A stretch of 64,000 bases of DNA from Lithospermum erythrorhizon (GCA_019722365.1 JADFUC010000949.1:248001-312000); one strand, 5' to 3'. Shown: positions 11,501-24,521, numbered from the stretch's first letter. The notes: a model not told the origin generated them from the letters alone. Made by a program: numbers and translations.

Positions 11501-13548
11501 GGCTAATTGGCCGTTTGCCCCTGTACTATCAAGTATCTTCGCTGCTTATCCTCTAAACTTTGGCATCTTGTCGTGTGTCCTCGAACTTCTACTCTTGTTG
11601 TGATTGCCCCCCTCGAACTTTCACTCTTGTCGATCACTTCTCAACCCGTTTTTTTCACATTTAAAATTTATTTTTTCAACTAAAAACTTAAACAAACTAT
11701 TTTGTCCCTACACTACACTCAAAGATAAAGGCCATTTAAAATATTTTACAATTATAATAAAACCCCACCACTTTCTTCTTGACATTATCCCACCCACCCC
11801 TCCCCAACTTCCCTCCCCTAAACTTTCATCAACCACAAATTTCTTTGACACACCCTACCCCCACCCCTCCCCCGAATTTTCCCTCCCGAACTTTCAATAA
11901 TAAACCACAAATTTCTTCTTTCGAGACAATTTATCTCACCTCCCCTACCCCACTCTTTTCCCCTAAACTTTTCCATGAACCTTTTCCGAACTTTCTCTAA
12001 GTTCAATTACAGTTACCGCGTAACCACTACGTATATCACAGTAAGAAGATGAAGATTCACAAAAGATATTACCTACTACGGTCCTTAAAAAGCCAAAGCG
12101 CCTAATTAAAGCTGAAATAGCACTTCACAAGTCAACTTATTATTCTTGATTGTTGGTTCAAAAGCAAGTGCATAAAGAATATCGAAACGGGTACTAAATG
12201 ACGCCAAGTGAATTTGGTGGGGTTTATTTCTTTGGGCAGTTGGTCAATTAACGAGGAAAAAGTCAACGCCAATGTAGCTTTGTTGTCAGGGGTTAAAGCT
12301 TTTCCATGTGAAAGGTGGTGGCACAATGTCTACAAAACAATCAAGTGCTGGCATCTCTTCCCCCAATCTATTTTTTTTCTTTCAAATCTATTGCAAATTA
12401 AAAATGGAACATTACTAGAAATAAGAATCAAAGAATGGTGAAATAAAATATCTAACAAATACAAATATCTACCACCACCATCTCCGCCAAGATGCATGCC
12501 TTTAGCTGCCTCCTCCCTAAACCTTCAGCTCCGACTCAATTTCTACCTAAAACCACCACCTCTTCCCAAAATCCCAATCAAATTCCATCAATTTTCAAAT
12601 CAAGAATCATAATAATCACCTCAAATTTGGATTTGGATTAAATCCTCAAAAGATTTGAACCTTAATCAAAGTGAAAAGGGTACTCGTCATTTTTAACAAA
12701 AGGAGCTTAATTTGATAGTTAAAGCCTCATCATCACTTGGTGGTGCTGCTGCTGGAGTTTCACGAAATGCTTGGCAATTATTGTCAATTTTCTTGGCTAC
12801 AATTGTCGGTATTATTACCCAGCCTTTGTCTCTTGGTGTTGTAGCTTTAATGGGTTTAGGTGCTTGTGTATTGACTAAAACATTGACTTTTGCTGCTGCT
12901 TTTTCTGCATTTGGTGATCCAATCCCTTGGCTTATTGCTCTTGCATTCTTTTTTGCTAGAGGATTTATTAAAACTGGATTAGGGAATAGAATAGCTTATC
13001 AGTTTGTGAAATTGTTTGGGAGTTCGAGTTTAGGATTAGGGTATAGTTTAGTGTTTAGTGAGGCTTTGATAGCTCCCCGCAATTCCTCGTTTCTCGCTAC
13101 AAATAGCGATTTTCTTGCCGCTGTTAAGTCGCTGCAGGTTGCTGAGTAATGTGATGTTATCAGTAGGGAAGTTCGTAGTTTGTTGCAGTGCGAAAGGTGA
13201 TCTGTTAAATAAATTCTGCTATCAGAAAAGTCAAAAGCGGTAGTTTTAGTGAGGGGGAAGGGTAGTGATGTGTTGGGTCAAAAAGAATTTATTGGCCATG
13301 AAAGCTATGAAAAAGTCAGGGGAAGTATGTTTATGAGCACAACAAGAAAAGCCAAGGAATTTTATTATAATTACGTAAAATATTTTAAACGCTAAAAAAC
13401 TAATTGAGGACAATCCGTAAGCTCATTATGTGGACAACCCTCGACAAAGTAGTAGTTCAAAAGATAAATTTACAAAAACGCTAAAATCTGCGAAGAACTC
13501 GAGCAAGCATAAGATAACGATAATACAGGGACAAACGGCCAATTAGCC
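11501..13548. mobile_element. Pack-MULE-like element carrying a DiT1 fragment
   Basis: A 2,048-bp segment is bounded by inverted termini. The left end reads GGCTAATTGGCCGTTTGCCC and continues CTGTACTATC; the right end, read inward on the other strand, is the same with T for C at positions 18 and 26, so 28 of 30 bases match. A perfect 9-bp direct repeat AAAAATATA flanks it. Such termini plus a 9-bp duplication are typical of Mutator-like elements. No transposase is inside, so it is non-autonomous. The interior holds a piece of a cellular gene (DiT1, 12492-13190), which makes it a Pack-MULE in form. It sits between the converging 3' ends of CAP1 and gamma-COP. The family assignment is inferred from structure only. 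Confidence 0.8.
12492..13190 (+). pseudogene. Captured fragment of plastid dicarboxylate transporter DiT1
   Basis: DiT1 is the chloroplast inner-envelope 2-oxoglutarate/malate translocator. The fragment begins with a frame from 12492 resembling a plastid transit peptide (MHAFSCLLPKPSAP, Ser/Thr/Pro-rich) that stops after about 49 codons. A second frame up to 13149 then gives mature DiT1 sequence: SRNAWQLLSIFLATIVGII, QPLSLGVVALMGLG, LTKTLTFAAAFSAFGD, FFFARGFIKTGLGNR and FGSSSLGLGYSLVFSEAL. The family segment just before SRNAWQLL is missing. After SEALIAP one extra C breaks the frame; shifted fragments of the next family segment (up to VKSL.VA) can still be traced before similarity ends. The rest of the protein is absent. 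It cannot encode a working transporter. Confidence 0.88.
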
Positions 13549-13557
13549 AAAAATATA
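13549..13557. repeat. Right 9-bp target-site duplication of the MULE-like element
   Basis: Exact second copy of AAAAATATA, adjoining the right terminus that ends TTAGCC on the + strand. Confidence 0.8.
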
Positions 13558-13927
13558 AATGCATTAATGGTCTTCTTGTTTGATGAATTTCATATAGTAC
13601 TCCATTTAATTTCATATGTATCCACTGTATCAACAGAATTACAAACTCTGACCACTGTAAACCAACAATAATAATAAAATCAAACAATGCCAACAACTTT
13701 CGTTTTAGGAAACTTGATTTACTGTATTGCCACTAATTCCACGTCTAATGTTTGTCGATGAAACGCATACCAAGCACATCCAACACAACTTACAACTCTT
13801 CAAAAATCTAACAGAAGCTGAAAAAAAAAAATCCTTTTTGGCAGATGTGTCCTGCCGCTGGGTACTTCTCTCTGCATTTTGATCAACAAAATTCACCTAG
13901 AATGTTATTATCCTTGAAGGAAAGGGA

Positions 13928-16900
13928 TTAGCCGCTAGCGACGATCTCATGGATAACATCACTGATAGATACATCCTCAGATCTAACAGCAAGTTTCATT
14001 GCAACTTCCTTCTGGCCAACAATTCCGAAAGATAATCGAACAAGGACCCTAACATTGCCCAAGTATACACCAGATAGCAAACATGTGTGGGATCTTGAGT
14101 TGCTAGCAACGACCTCCGTGCCCTATAAATTTAAGGATAAAAAAACAGATTAAGTCATCTTAGAGCATTAAGCAGGTTCAAGTGACCATAAATTCATACA
14201 AACTACTATACTGATGAGCATCTGCCCTCACAAGGCTGCATGCCAAGAAGGCTGGTGACTGCACTGACAGCCTCTGCCAAGCTTTCCCTTGCGCCAAGAC
14301 CATACTCATCAACCCGCTCATTATCTAGGTCCAAACTCTCCCATGCATTCCTGAAGTTGGATACTCCTACTTTTAGCATGTAATCCGCTGCAACAACCTC
14401 AAGATCCTCTAGCTGATATTCATCTTCAACACCATCATCATCAGCTTCGCCAGTGGATGGATCAACCTGGTTAATACCACCACAGAACCAGATTTAAGTA
14501 AGATAACAAATCTCTTGGGGATACATATGATAATTCAAAACCTAAGACATATACGAACAGATGAATAAACGAACATGCTAGACTAGTGAATTTGTTTAGG
14601 ATTCTTCAGTAAAACAGTAGACAGAAACTGTAGGCATAATTTATTCATGTACTAGTAAGTCTATGAACATTAAGCATGTATTTTTGACAACATTGGACAG
14701 GCTGAGGGATTTACCTCTTTGACAATGAACCTCAGCATGTTAGAAAATTTACCGACAGCAGGGACTCCTTCAGGCTTCTCAAAGGCCACGTATGTCTGTC
14801 CTGGTGTATCATATGGAAGTGACTTCAAAGGTTTGGTTACAAGTTCACCAAATTCTTCAGCATCAGATGCATCCACAATAACAGTTACCTGGCAGAAAAC
14901 ATTCAAAAAAGTTGGCAACAAGCTTTTCTATATGAATATATTCTAAATACTGTGACAGGTATAAGCGAAGCCATACATTTTCCAACAATTGCTCAGGGAT
15001 TGTGTTGGTGATGTTATATTGGAAAACTACGTGATTATCGAAAATATGCTTGACAATGTTGACTGCGTATTCAGTTTCAGCTTCTGTAAGCTCCACTGGT
15101 GCAGAAGACTGGCCAAGAAAAATAATAGAATAAAGGACCACTTAAGTTATAAGAATAATTCAAGGGGAAATCATAGTTTACTAACTACTCTCAAGTTTAT
15201 TTTAAAATGGGACCTTGAAAAGCTTGCCAAAGCTTGCAAATTCAGGGATAGAGAGAAGAAGTTTTTCATAACCATCAACCGTAGATGTTGGACCAGTTGG
15301 AGGAGCACCCAAACCAGTTGGTTTTTTGCCTTGAGTTTTCTTCTCAGTAAGGGGCTGAGATTTGACCTCCCTGGGTACAGAATTGATATCAAATGGTTCT
15401 TCCGAGGGTTCCTGTGCAGGTTTTAAAACAATTGGAATCTATGCTGAAAAATAGCATAAACAGCTAATTGTATGTTATCAACTAAATGACAATATTTCTC
15501 ACATAGTTCTTCAGACTCGTCTCCAAATTGGTTAATGGAACATCAAGAGAACCAAACAAAAACTCTTTCACATCTTTATCTGTTTCAACTACAGTACCAT
15601 CACCACCAAGAGTGTTCAAGTAAAGAGTGGCCCTATCCCGAACCTGCAACAGAATGACATAGCTAAACGATTTAGCAAACTCAAGTAACAAATAGCTGAT
15701 AAACAACATTTGATTTTGGACTTGAGACTTTCTAGATACGACAACAACATGCCCCAATGCTCCAACGAGGGTCCCGCCTAAGTGAGGTAGGGCGAAGTCT
15801 GATATGCAGCCTTACCGCTGTCATAATAGGAGGCTGTTTCCGAATTGACCCAAGATGAAGTGGAAAGACTATCAACTACTTGAAATTGATGAGAAGCGTA
15901 GGTAAGGGTAATGCGCCATTTTGATTTATTCAACTACATCCAAGAGCCAGAGAATATAAAATCTTTGGCACCAGGTAATGGCAAAACATCACTTTCCATA
16001 TAACATAAAGAAATAATTATAAAATCCCAAAAATTTCACATCACCCTCGCCACAAGAAGACAAACTCTATTAGCACATCACAAACACATCCAACACATAA
16101 TTCGTTTGGATATCGAATTTAAATTTTAGGGAATTCCGATATAGATGAATGTTGTCTCTAATTTTATCGATATGATAACTTTAAATGTCAATTTCTCAAA
16201 TAGATGTATTGAAAAATCTTAAGAACGTCTCCATTACATGAAAATGAGAAGCAACTGCATTAGACAAGAAACATAAATAGGAGACTGACATTAAATGGTA
16301 TAGGAATAATTTGACAGATGGGGAAGGGAATAAAATCTCTCAGCAACAATAAAAGCTTCATGATCTCACAATTCTGTTCATCCTATGTCTACCTATACTG
16401 AATGCTAGAGCATAGTCAACAATAAATTACAGGGAATAGGCATTTCACTTTAAATAATCAAGGCTTGGGGAGGCATATTCTTTGAAATATAACGAAGTCA
16501 TATGGGACTACATAAAAATAATGATACTTATCAAGCTTACTGTATTATAATAAGATATATTGAGAACAAGTTTGAAGTTCGAGTTCAGAATTTGGACAGA
16601 CCTCATCATCATTGTCAAAGAGACAGCGCCTCAACAAAACAAATATACGGGGCTGCAACAGCAAAAAAGAGGGCAAGAAAGTTTCATTATGCTTTATTTC
16701 ACTGCCCATGATTGATACTGAAATGTCAAGAAAATTCTTAAGAATACCTTGAGAGAATCCACCAGAGCACCAAACTTGGCTAATGTGCTCACAGCAGCAG
16801 CTCGGACTGTTGCGTTCTCAAGTATCACACGGTTATAGATGTAACGGATGTATTTACTAGGATCTCCTGTCTTTGGCCCCTCATTTCCAAGAAAGTGGAG

Positions 16901-19900
16901 TATCTAGGAGAGGAAAATTCATACAATTTAGCAGGAATCTGTATGGCAGGAACTGCTAGCTCAAAACAAAAGAAATTTCAAGCATATAGAGACGGTAGAA
17001 GATAGAAATACACCAACCTGAGTAGAAAGATACGTAAATTCACAGTCCTCAATAAATTCACATAAGTGAAGAAGTCCACTTTCTTTGGCATCTGGAATAT
17101 CTCGAATAAGAATCACAATTGAATCAACAATAGCCTTCTTATACTCAAATCCACCTTCCTCCCTCAAAATGTTGCTTAAAAAATTCATACTGAGGAAGAA
17201 AATAACATAAAAAATATTAAGAAAAGTCCAGAGGCTGCACAAAATTAATGGGGGAATATAACATGCTTGTGAACTCATCTATGTTTCACAATCAGAATCT
17301 ACTGTCACTCACAGAGATCTGTACTTCAGCGGGAATTTCAAACACAATGATTTAATTGCTTCTACCACAACGATCTTGAACTCATCAGCAATATCAGACA
17401 TAAAATTAGTAATCTGTTTCATTAACCGATCAACACTAGATTCATTCCCAGTTTTAAGCAAAGTGGTAATCGCAAGAGTGGCTATACTCCTATTTTGGTC
17501 GGAAATCAAACTCTCCATATCAATGTTGCAATTTGTTACAGCCATAGGATGTGACATAGCAACCTGCATGAGGTTAGTCAAAAGAATATTGTCAAAAGTC
17601 CTATGCAACTGACATTAAAATGAATAGTAAGACTACTGCAGTAATGAAAAAAAAAACATGAGGAATTTTATGAATAGCATGACCCCTACACATAATATTA
17701 GAAAATTCTCAAAAAATTATTTCTTCCAGGGCTAACCTTATTCAAGGTACGAACAGCCGCAAAACGGAGAACAGGCTTTGAAGAGCTTAAGAACAGCTGA
17801 AGAACAGTTATTGCAGGAGTCAATTCCCTACTTGTTACACCATTCAACTCTGTGATCGCCCTGGCTGCTTCAAAAATAACCATTTCTGCTTTGTGTCGGA
17901 GGCAGCCTTCCAGATAGTCATAAAAAGGTCGATCCCCTGTTTGATTATTCATGCTAGACTCTCTAATGACCTACAAAGTATTGATATTCATTGCTTAATA
18001 AAAACATCAATATGATAAGACCCATTAAAAAATTAACTGTTAGCACGATACCAACATACTTGGCTGGTATAGCGAACCAAAAGGCATTGAGCCAAAGGTG
18101 AACGCACAGAGCCTCTTGTCAAGCTTATAACAAGCTTGCTAATAGCCAGACGGTCATTTTGTCTGATCTGCAATTTTCGTAATGAAGTCATCAATCAGGT
18201 CATAAATAATCTCAAGAACGAGAATATTGAATATCGAATAACCAAAAATTGACAAGAAAAATAGTTAAAGACCTTATAATGTATAGAGTGATAAAAAAAA
18301 AGTAAATAAAAAGGTAAACTAATGAAAACATTTTCACAGCTTTGTTATGAATAGGAGGCAAAAGCCAAAATGATATATATGAGGATCTAATGTCCGCTTT
18401 AGTTTCTTTATATTCTTTCTAGCCAGCAAATTTCCTATCCAGCCTCAATAAGACAAAGGCAAGATGAGACAGAAAACACTACTAATAGTTTTATGAACAG
18501 AAGATCAGGGTTGGGACATTGAGGATTCTATGCATGATCAATAACCACTAAATTTCAATGAACAATAATGTTCACAAAAAACGGATTGGTGAGTGAACAT
18601 TTACAGCCAGGATACTAGAAAATATATTGCACAGAAGTACCATATACCTGATGAAGCAGAGCAAGAGCATGGAACTGGACAAGTGCGGCTCTTGACTGAA
18701 CAGCCTCTTGTACCTCATTGCTCCACCTTTTAACGATCTCAGGGGTTGTCTGTCAAACAGATAAGATAGAATTTAGAGTGAATGTTCTTGAGTGGATTAT
18801 AAGATACATATGAGAACTCTTCATAGGTACCTGAAGCAAATGAAATCCACTAACAAGAGCAGCACTCGCAACAATAGGGTTCTTATCCACAATAGCTTGC
18901 TTCAAGTATCTCTCAATTTGAGTCAGAAGTGTACCATCGGTAATCCGACAAAGGACACGAATAGCATTGGCTCGATACATATCAGTCCTGCTATTCATGT
19001 CCTTCATGAGGGAGCTTGTGACAATAATAACCTTTAGACAAGAGTAAAAGTGCATATTCAGTTTAAAATTCATGAAAAATAAAAGCGTTGGTATAAAAAA
19101 CAGTGAGATCAATGTGCACCTCATCAGCAGAAGGAGAAATTTCCTTTATAATCAAGTAAACCATTCTTCTTAACCCAATGTCCTTCGACTGGAAAAGCTT
19201 TGTAACAGAAAAAAACACTTCTGTAGCTTCAACCTATAGGATTAAATATGTAAGATTGTTAATTATCTATCCTTTAGAAAAACAAAATAAGGTAAAGACA
19301 CACAGTGACACATTAGGTTTTGAGTAAAATTTTAAAACCGTTACAACATAGGTTAAGGTGTGTGGAAAAAAGGTAACCATGGCGGGGCATATCACTTCAA
19401 CAAGCAGATCACAAGCCAGAGTCATGAGTTTCATCATTTTCTGAAACAACATGAAGATTTCAATACTGGTCTAAGACATAAAATCCAGATCTGGGGCAAA
19501 TTCTCATTCTCGTTTCCTGATGCCGCATTTTAGAATCTATATAGCTTCAACAAGCTCAATTCCGAGACAACTTGGAATCTGAATAAAAACCCAGAACAAT
19601 ACATATCTGAATACTCATCAAGTATTAATATCCTAATCAGAAATCACACTACATTATTCAACTTAAGGTTTAGAACAGATTTAGCAGAGTCATTTTCATG
19701 ACTCCAACCAGTCTGATAAACTATAAAATACTTCCTTCGAAATTCAAAAGTGAAATCTACCATATGAATATCATTAAAAACTAGGATATAATGTCTAGAG
19801 ATACCTCAACCAACAAACATACAATAAACAGCAGATCCAAGAACACGACACGGGCAACAATTGGATTCAGAAGAAAATAAAATCCGAGGTACCAATATGA

Positions 19901-20563
19901 TTATCTATAAGTTACCTTTGTGAAATTCTCTCCCTGATTAAGGAGGTATAGCAGCTTAGTGATCACCTGGACACCAAAATCACGATCAACGAGTCAAATC
20001 AAATGATACAAACCAAACAAAGCCTTATCCCACAAAAGTGAGATCGGTTATATAAATACGACATCTCCAATCATCTCTATGTCACAATGCAAAACAACGA
20101 AAAAACGTAGCAACAAGTAACTGATTTGAACAATAACACACACCTGCGAACACCTCCTAGCATCTAACTGAGGATCATTGAAAACCCTAGCCTCCTGCAA
20201 CACCGCACCCTTCTCGATCCCATAAAATGGCGAAAACTCAACTGTAAAATAACATTCACATTTAAACTCCAATAGTCAACCTTCATAAACACAACCAAAT
20301 ATCCAAACAATTTATTGCACTACCTTCTTAAATCATTTCTAACAAACCAAAAAAACGAATCAAACATGTGAGCTCTAAGGTTAGAATTAATTAGTCACAA
20401 ATTGATCACATATATTAAATTGAATTTTTTTTTTAAAACAGTAGAAAATGTGGATCTGAAGTACAAAAAAAATGAGATCAAAAGCTGATAAAATTAAAAA
20501 TAAAATAGAATAGTTACAGTCATCATCGCGATCGTCATCTTTCTTGACAAGCGGCTGAGCCAT
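13928..20563 (-). CDS. Coatomer subunit gamma
   Basis: Gamma-COP is the large adaptin-like subunit of the COPI coat that returns cargo from Golgi to ER. Eighteen exons run from the ATG at 20563 to the TAA at 13928: 20518-20563, 20144-20241, 19916-19966, 19120-19233, 18831-19031, 18648-18749, 18060-18167, 17737-17970, 17313-17563, 17018-17189, 16748-16903, 16602-16652, 15503-15643, 15214-15411, 14977-15108, 14715-14888, 14212-14466 and 13928-14122. They join in phase to about 892 residues. [11 protein letters not shown] opens the protein; the N-terminal alpha-solenoid includes [20 protein letters not shown] and [19 protein letters not shown]; a Pro/Lys linker follows ([16 protein letters not shown]); the appendage contains [20 protein letters not shown] and ends [11 protein letters not shown]. 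The exon 17 donor used adds RCSSG after PCEG relative to remembered plant homologues. Confidence 0.95.
15751..15977. repeat. SINE-like interspersed repeat, copy 1 (in a gamma-COP intron)
   Basis: The segment contains GTCCCGCCTAAGTGAGGTAG, then GCAGCCTTACCGCTGTCA, then AGGCTGTTTCCGAATTGACC. This resembles the tail half of common plant SINE-like repeats, which I recall as GCAGCCTTACC...GAGGCTGTTTCC. Its 3' half matches 56488-56642 in another gene's intron, including GCCATTTTGATT.ATTC and the AGA-CAGAGAATAT-AAATCTTT run. Confidence 0.6.
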
Positions 20564-22570
20564 TTCGATTTGGAATTTGCAGAGATCTATTCCACGATTT
20601 CTAGATCCCGACGTTTTATATCCGCAAACTACTCTGTTTTTTTAGTGCACAACATATATTTTTGTATTTTTATTATGGTCAAACTATTTATTAGAATCCA
20701 AATTATAATGGACTAATTTCATCTCCATTCATCAAAAATAATATATTTAGGGATTAAATTATAAATATTACTAGTAATAACTAGAAGTCGGTTTTATGTA
20801 CAAAGGCATCACATGTTGCGACAGTGCTAGGTGTCATATTCTAGCATACAAACTTTTAAATATGATAACAATTATTTTCTTACATTAATATAACATCACA
20901 CATATTTGTTACATAGATTGACATAGATTTAGAGACATGTTATAGAAGGTTGTAAACGTTATGAACAACTTATCAACTTTTACGAAAAATATGTTATTAG
21001 TTCAAAATTTCTAGAGAAGGAATATTTCGTTTGTGATCCTTTCTAATTGAAATTTATGGTTGTCTATGTAAACAATGAAAATTTATTAAAAAATAATTAA
21101 AATGATTAAGACGACTTAATCAAATTAATTAAGTCGAGTCATTAAAGAAATGCTATGTGGCTAGGGCTCTCGATCGAACCCCCAAATTTAATGTAAAAAT
21201 CTCGTACGAACAATCGCTTCCTCAGAAAATAGCCTTGAATTAAATATACATTAAATTTGTGTACTACGCTAAAATCAATTTTATCACATTAAAATCACCA
21301 TGCTGCCGAAACGAGTTCTTAAGTTCCGGTTCAAAATGAAGACTCCAAAGTTATATACTCAAAATTGGCATCTAAAGCGTCTGGGTCAATATAAAATACA
21401 TTCACCTAAAAATAATCCAGAACCTTCTTTATACAAAAGATGTGCCTTTATTTTTTGAGGAAATTAATTTAAATATTCGACGCTCCGCATTCTATCAAAA
21501 AATTAACGGTTAAGATTGGCTTATCCACTGAATAAAATAAACCAACTAATCGAAAGCAAATATTCAAGTCTGACGCTTATATAAACCTCTATATTTTTCA
21601 AAAATAGGATGAAGAAATCATTCTAAAAATAGCCGAAAAACATCTCGGTAAAATATGTATGATTTACTTTTGAAATTTTGGGTTTAAATTTTTTAAACTA
21701 CCTAAGAACACTTTTAAGGCTCGAAAACACCTCCGTGTAGCCAAATAGGTACCGAATTAAGCACACTGCATAAACGCAGTGAATTTTCAGCCAAGAAAAT
21801 CTAACGGCGATCCGACATGCATTTCGCCAACGCTTAGAATATCGGGGTTGGTCAAGCCAAATAGTCCCTAATTATTCATAAATTCTATGAACACTCAAAA
21901 TTTCTGCGCTTAATTCATCAAGTTCCAAATATAGAATACACTCGAACGCTCAGCCCTTATAGCCGATTCCGTGTAGAAACACGCCGCTAAGACCTCGTTC
22001 GACGACAAGATCATCAATAAGTGTTGATAATCGCTCAAATCAATAGTTATTGGTTTCATTTATAATGTCTAATGCGATAAGTAATATCAATTGCTTACAT
22101 TAATGAATTATCGCATAAACTAACATTCAATCATAGTAATTGTAATTACTAAGGGTTCTCACAATAATACAAAGAGGTTATACCGATTGCTAAAATTCAC
22201 GCATAACCGCGATAATGATATTAACGGTCTATTATATTATTATACTCGCTATTATTCCGAGCCTCAAAAATGCTATTAACATGAGTTTATCGCTGAATAT
22301 ATTTCATGATGCAAATAAAACATTACTATTAAATCGAGTCGATAATCAACGAATATTCTCAATCGAGAATTTTACATTTATAATATAAAATATAAATTGA
22401 TAAACCCGAATTAATTAAATATCGCTTAATTAATTTAATAGTTAGTTGAGTTCGTTAGTAACTCATAGTTACTTATTAATGACTTCATAGTGTTTAATTT
22501 ACTTAACCGCTTAATTAAACTAAACGAAATTTAATCTACAGAATTATTCGCTGGGTTTTAGTTAAATAAT
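20564..22570. other. Gamma-COP upstream DNA and possible LTR body
   Basis: No coding capacity. The first few hundred bases should hold the gamma-COP promoter. From about 21.1 kb the texture changes, with CpG-containing words between AT-rich stretches, and this may be the 5' part of the LTR whose promoter and 3' end are seen at 22.58-22.97 kb. I could not fix its left edge. Confidence 0.35.
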
Positions 22571-23740
22571 GAACCTCTATATAAATGGGGTTTATCAGGG
22601 TTTTTTTTTATAATATATGACAACAAAAATAACCTAGCCTCCACATAGAATTTTCACTCTCCCTCCTCGGCGAGGCCGAAAACATCAATGTTTGCTTTGA
22701 TTATTCATCCAATCTTCAGTTGTTCTAAGTATCGATTCAACCTTCCCTGCTGCGGCAACCAACTGTATGTGATTTCCATTTCGCGACGCTTAGCAATTGA
22801 AATTCAAAGAGGCTGGTAGATTTCATATTCATTACTCCCAAGTGTAATCGTAGTTCTCGGATGAACTATATATGTATTATATATATTTTGTAGTTCTAAT
22901 TTTATGCAATTTAAATTATCCTGGTATGCCTTTTGTTTAAGTTTTAAATAAGTTTTGCATAAATTTTCCATCAGTGGTATCAAGAGCATGTTTAAGTTTG
23001 TATATTTTCGACTACATTAGATTTATGTTTCATGAAATGAAAGGGTTTTAAAACTTGTTTGAAGATCTGATAGTTTTAATGTGGTTTGAGGGGCTTAAAC
23101 TCCACAATAAATTATCACATTTTTCTCTACATTCTGTATGATACAAGAACAATGTCCAAAAAATTTCATAATTTTATGGATAGTTTAAGTATCCCAAAAT
23201 AATTTTTGTTTTTTGGAGTATTAATTGAATAATTAATTATTGAATTTTTTTTACAAAATTCCAGTTGGAATGATTCAAGAAAATTGTGAGGAATGTGTGT
23301 GCCGAATTTTAGAACTTTTGGATGAGTTCTAGCATTCAAATTGTTTTTACAAAGAATTGAATTAAAAACGGAAAAACTGAAAAATTAAGCAAAAATGGAG
23401 GCGCAAATCCTCATGAGACCTCTAGGGCTCGGGTCCGTACAAACGGGACGGTTCACCACCGTTGGACGTGCCTCAAGACGGAGCTTCCGCAGTTAAGTGG
23501 GCGTGTCATCGGACGGCCGAGGTCGGTAAATCGCCGCTCTTTCACACGGCTTAGGGTTGTCACAAAATCCTAGTCCAATTTTGAAATTTATTTTCGGGTT
23601 TTATTGAATTATTATCATTTTATTATGATAATTGTAATTATTATTTTTGGTAATAATACTTTAATTCAATAATCTCTTTCATTATTTATCTTTTATATAT
23701 TTATTTATTGAAAGGATAAAACTGCGGTGACTATATCTAC

Positions 23741-23784
<44 letters not shown>

Positions 23785-24120
23785 ATAATTACTTGTAAGT
23801 TTTGTCTTATTATATATATGAAATAATTATTGTAATAATTATTAGATATAAAAAGATATATTAATTAATTCATTTTAATTATATATATTTCTCTATGATT
23901 TAATTATGTAATTCAAATTTGAATTTAATTGCATAACCCCTAATATTATCGTGAGTTCCATTTTAGTAATTTACAATTACTATTTATTGAACACTTAGTT
24001 TGAGTAATCTCATTTAACTAAAACTAAGAAACGAATTGTTATAAACAATCGTCGTGAATGCATAATTATAAAATAAAATGGTCCGATTTCTAACACTCCC
24101 ACTTACCTAAGAATTTCATT
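22571..24120 (+). mobile_element. Remnant of a non-coding LTR retroelement
   Basis: A TATA box (TATATAAA, 22578-22585) lies in sequence that runs about 390 bases to a CA dinucleotide (22972-22973). It is followed after one base by TGGTATCAAGAGC (22975-22987), which is the initiator tRNA-Met primer-binding site TGGTATCAGAGC with one extra A. That order (promoter, R/U5, CA, PBS) is the layout of a 5' LTR junction. Downstream to about 24.1 kb there is no gag or pol, so the element would be a decayed or LARD-like form. The 3' LTR and the left edge were not found. Confidence 0.45.
23743..23780. repeat. (AT)n microsatellite
   Basis: About 18 uninterrupted TA dinucleotides. Confidence 0.9.
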
Positions 24121-24152
24121 TCATTTCCAACACTCCCACTTACCTAAGAATT
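24089..24152. repeat. Short tandem duplication
   Basis: AACACTCCCACTTACCTAAG followed by AATT occurs twice in succession, about 37 bases apart, with near identity. Confidence 0.7.
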
Positions 24153-24521
24153 CATTTTTACTTCGATTAATTCTAGGGGTTGATTTTCGAAACCCTCGTT
24201 TCGACATCGGCGCTTTCGATTTGAATTGTGGCTTAATCAACCCTAATCATGACATTTTTAAATGTCAATTCTTAATTAATTCGATTAATTGCCCGAATCA
24301 ATTTAATTATTATTTTAATAAATTTTTGTTGTATACACCCATAATCAATATCATAGATGCAATTGCTTGCAAATATACGTTTTGAAGTTAAAAGATGAAC
24401 ATATATTACAGAATCGTAATTTTCGCATGAACACAAACTAAAATGCTCACAAGTCATAATATATATACATATGCGAGAATTATCAAGAAATTATCATACT
24501 ATTAATATAGTATTTCAAGAG

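Noticed and set aside
19267..19452. Extra gamma-COP exon candidate on the minus strand
   Set aside because: Exons 3 and 4 already join in phase and cover the family sequence; this frame has no similarity to gamma-COP.
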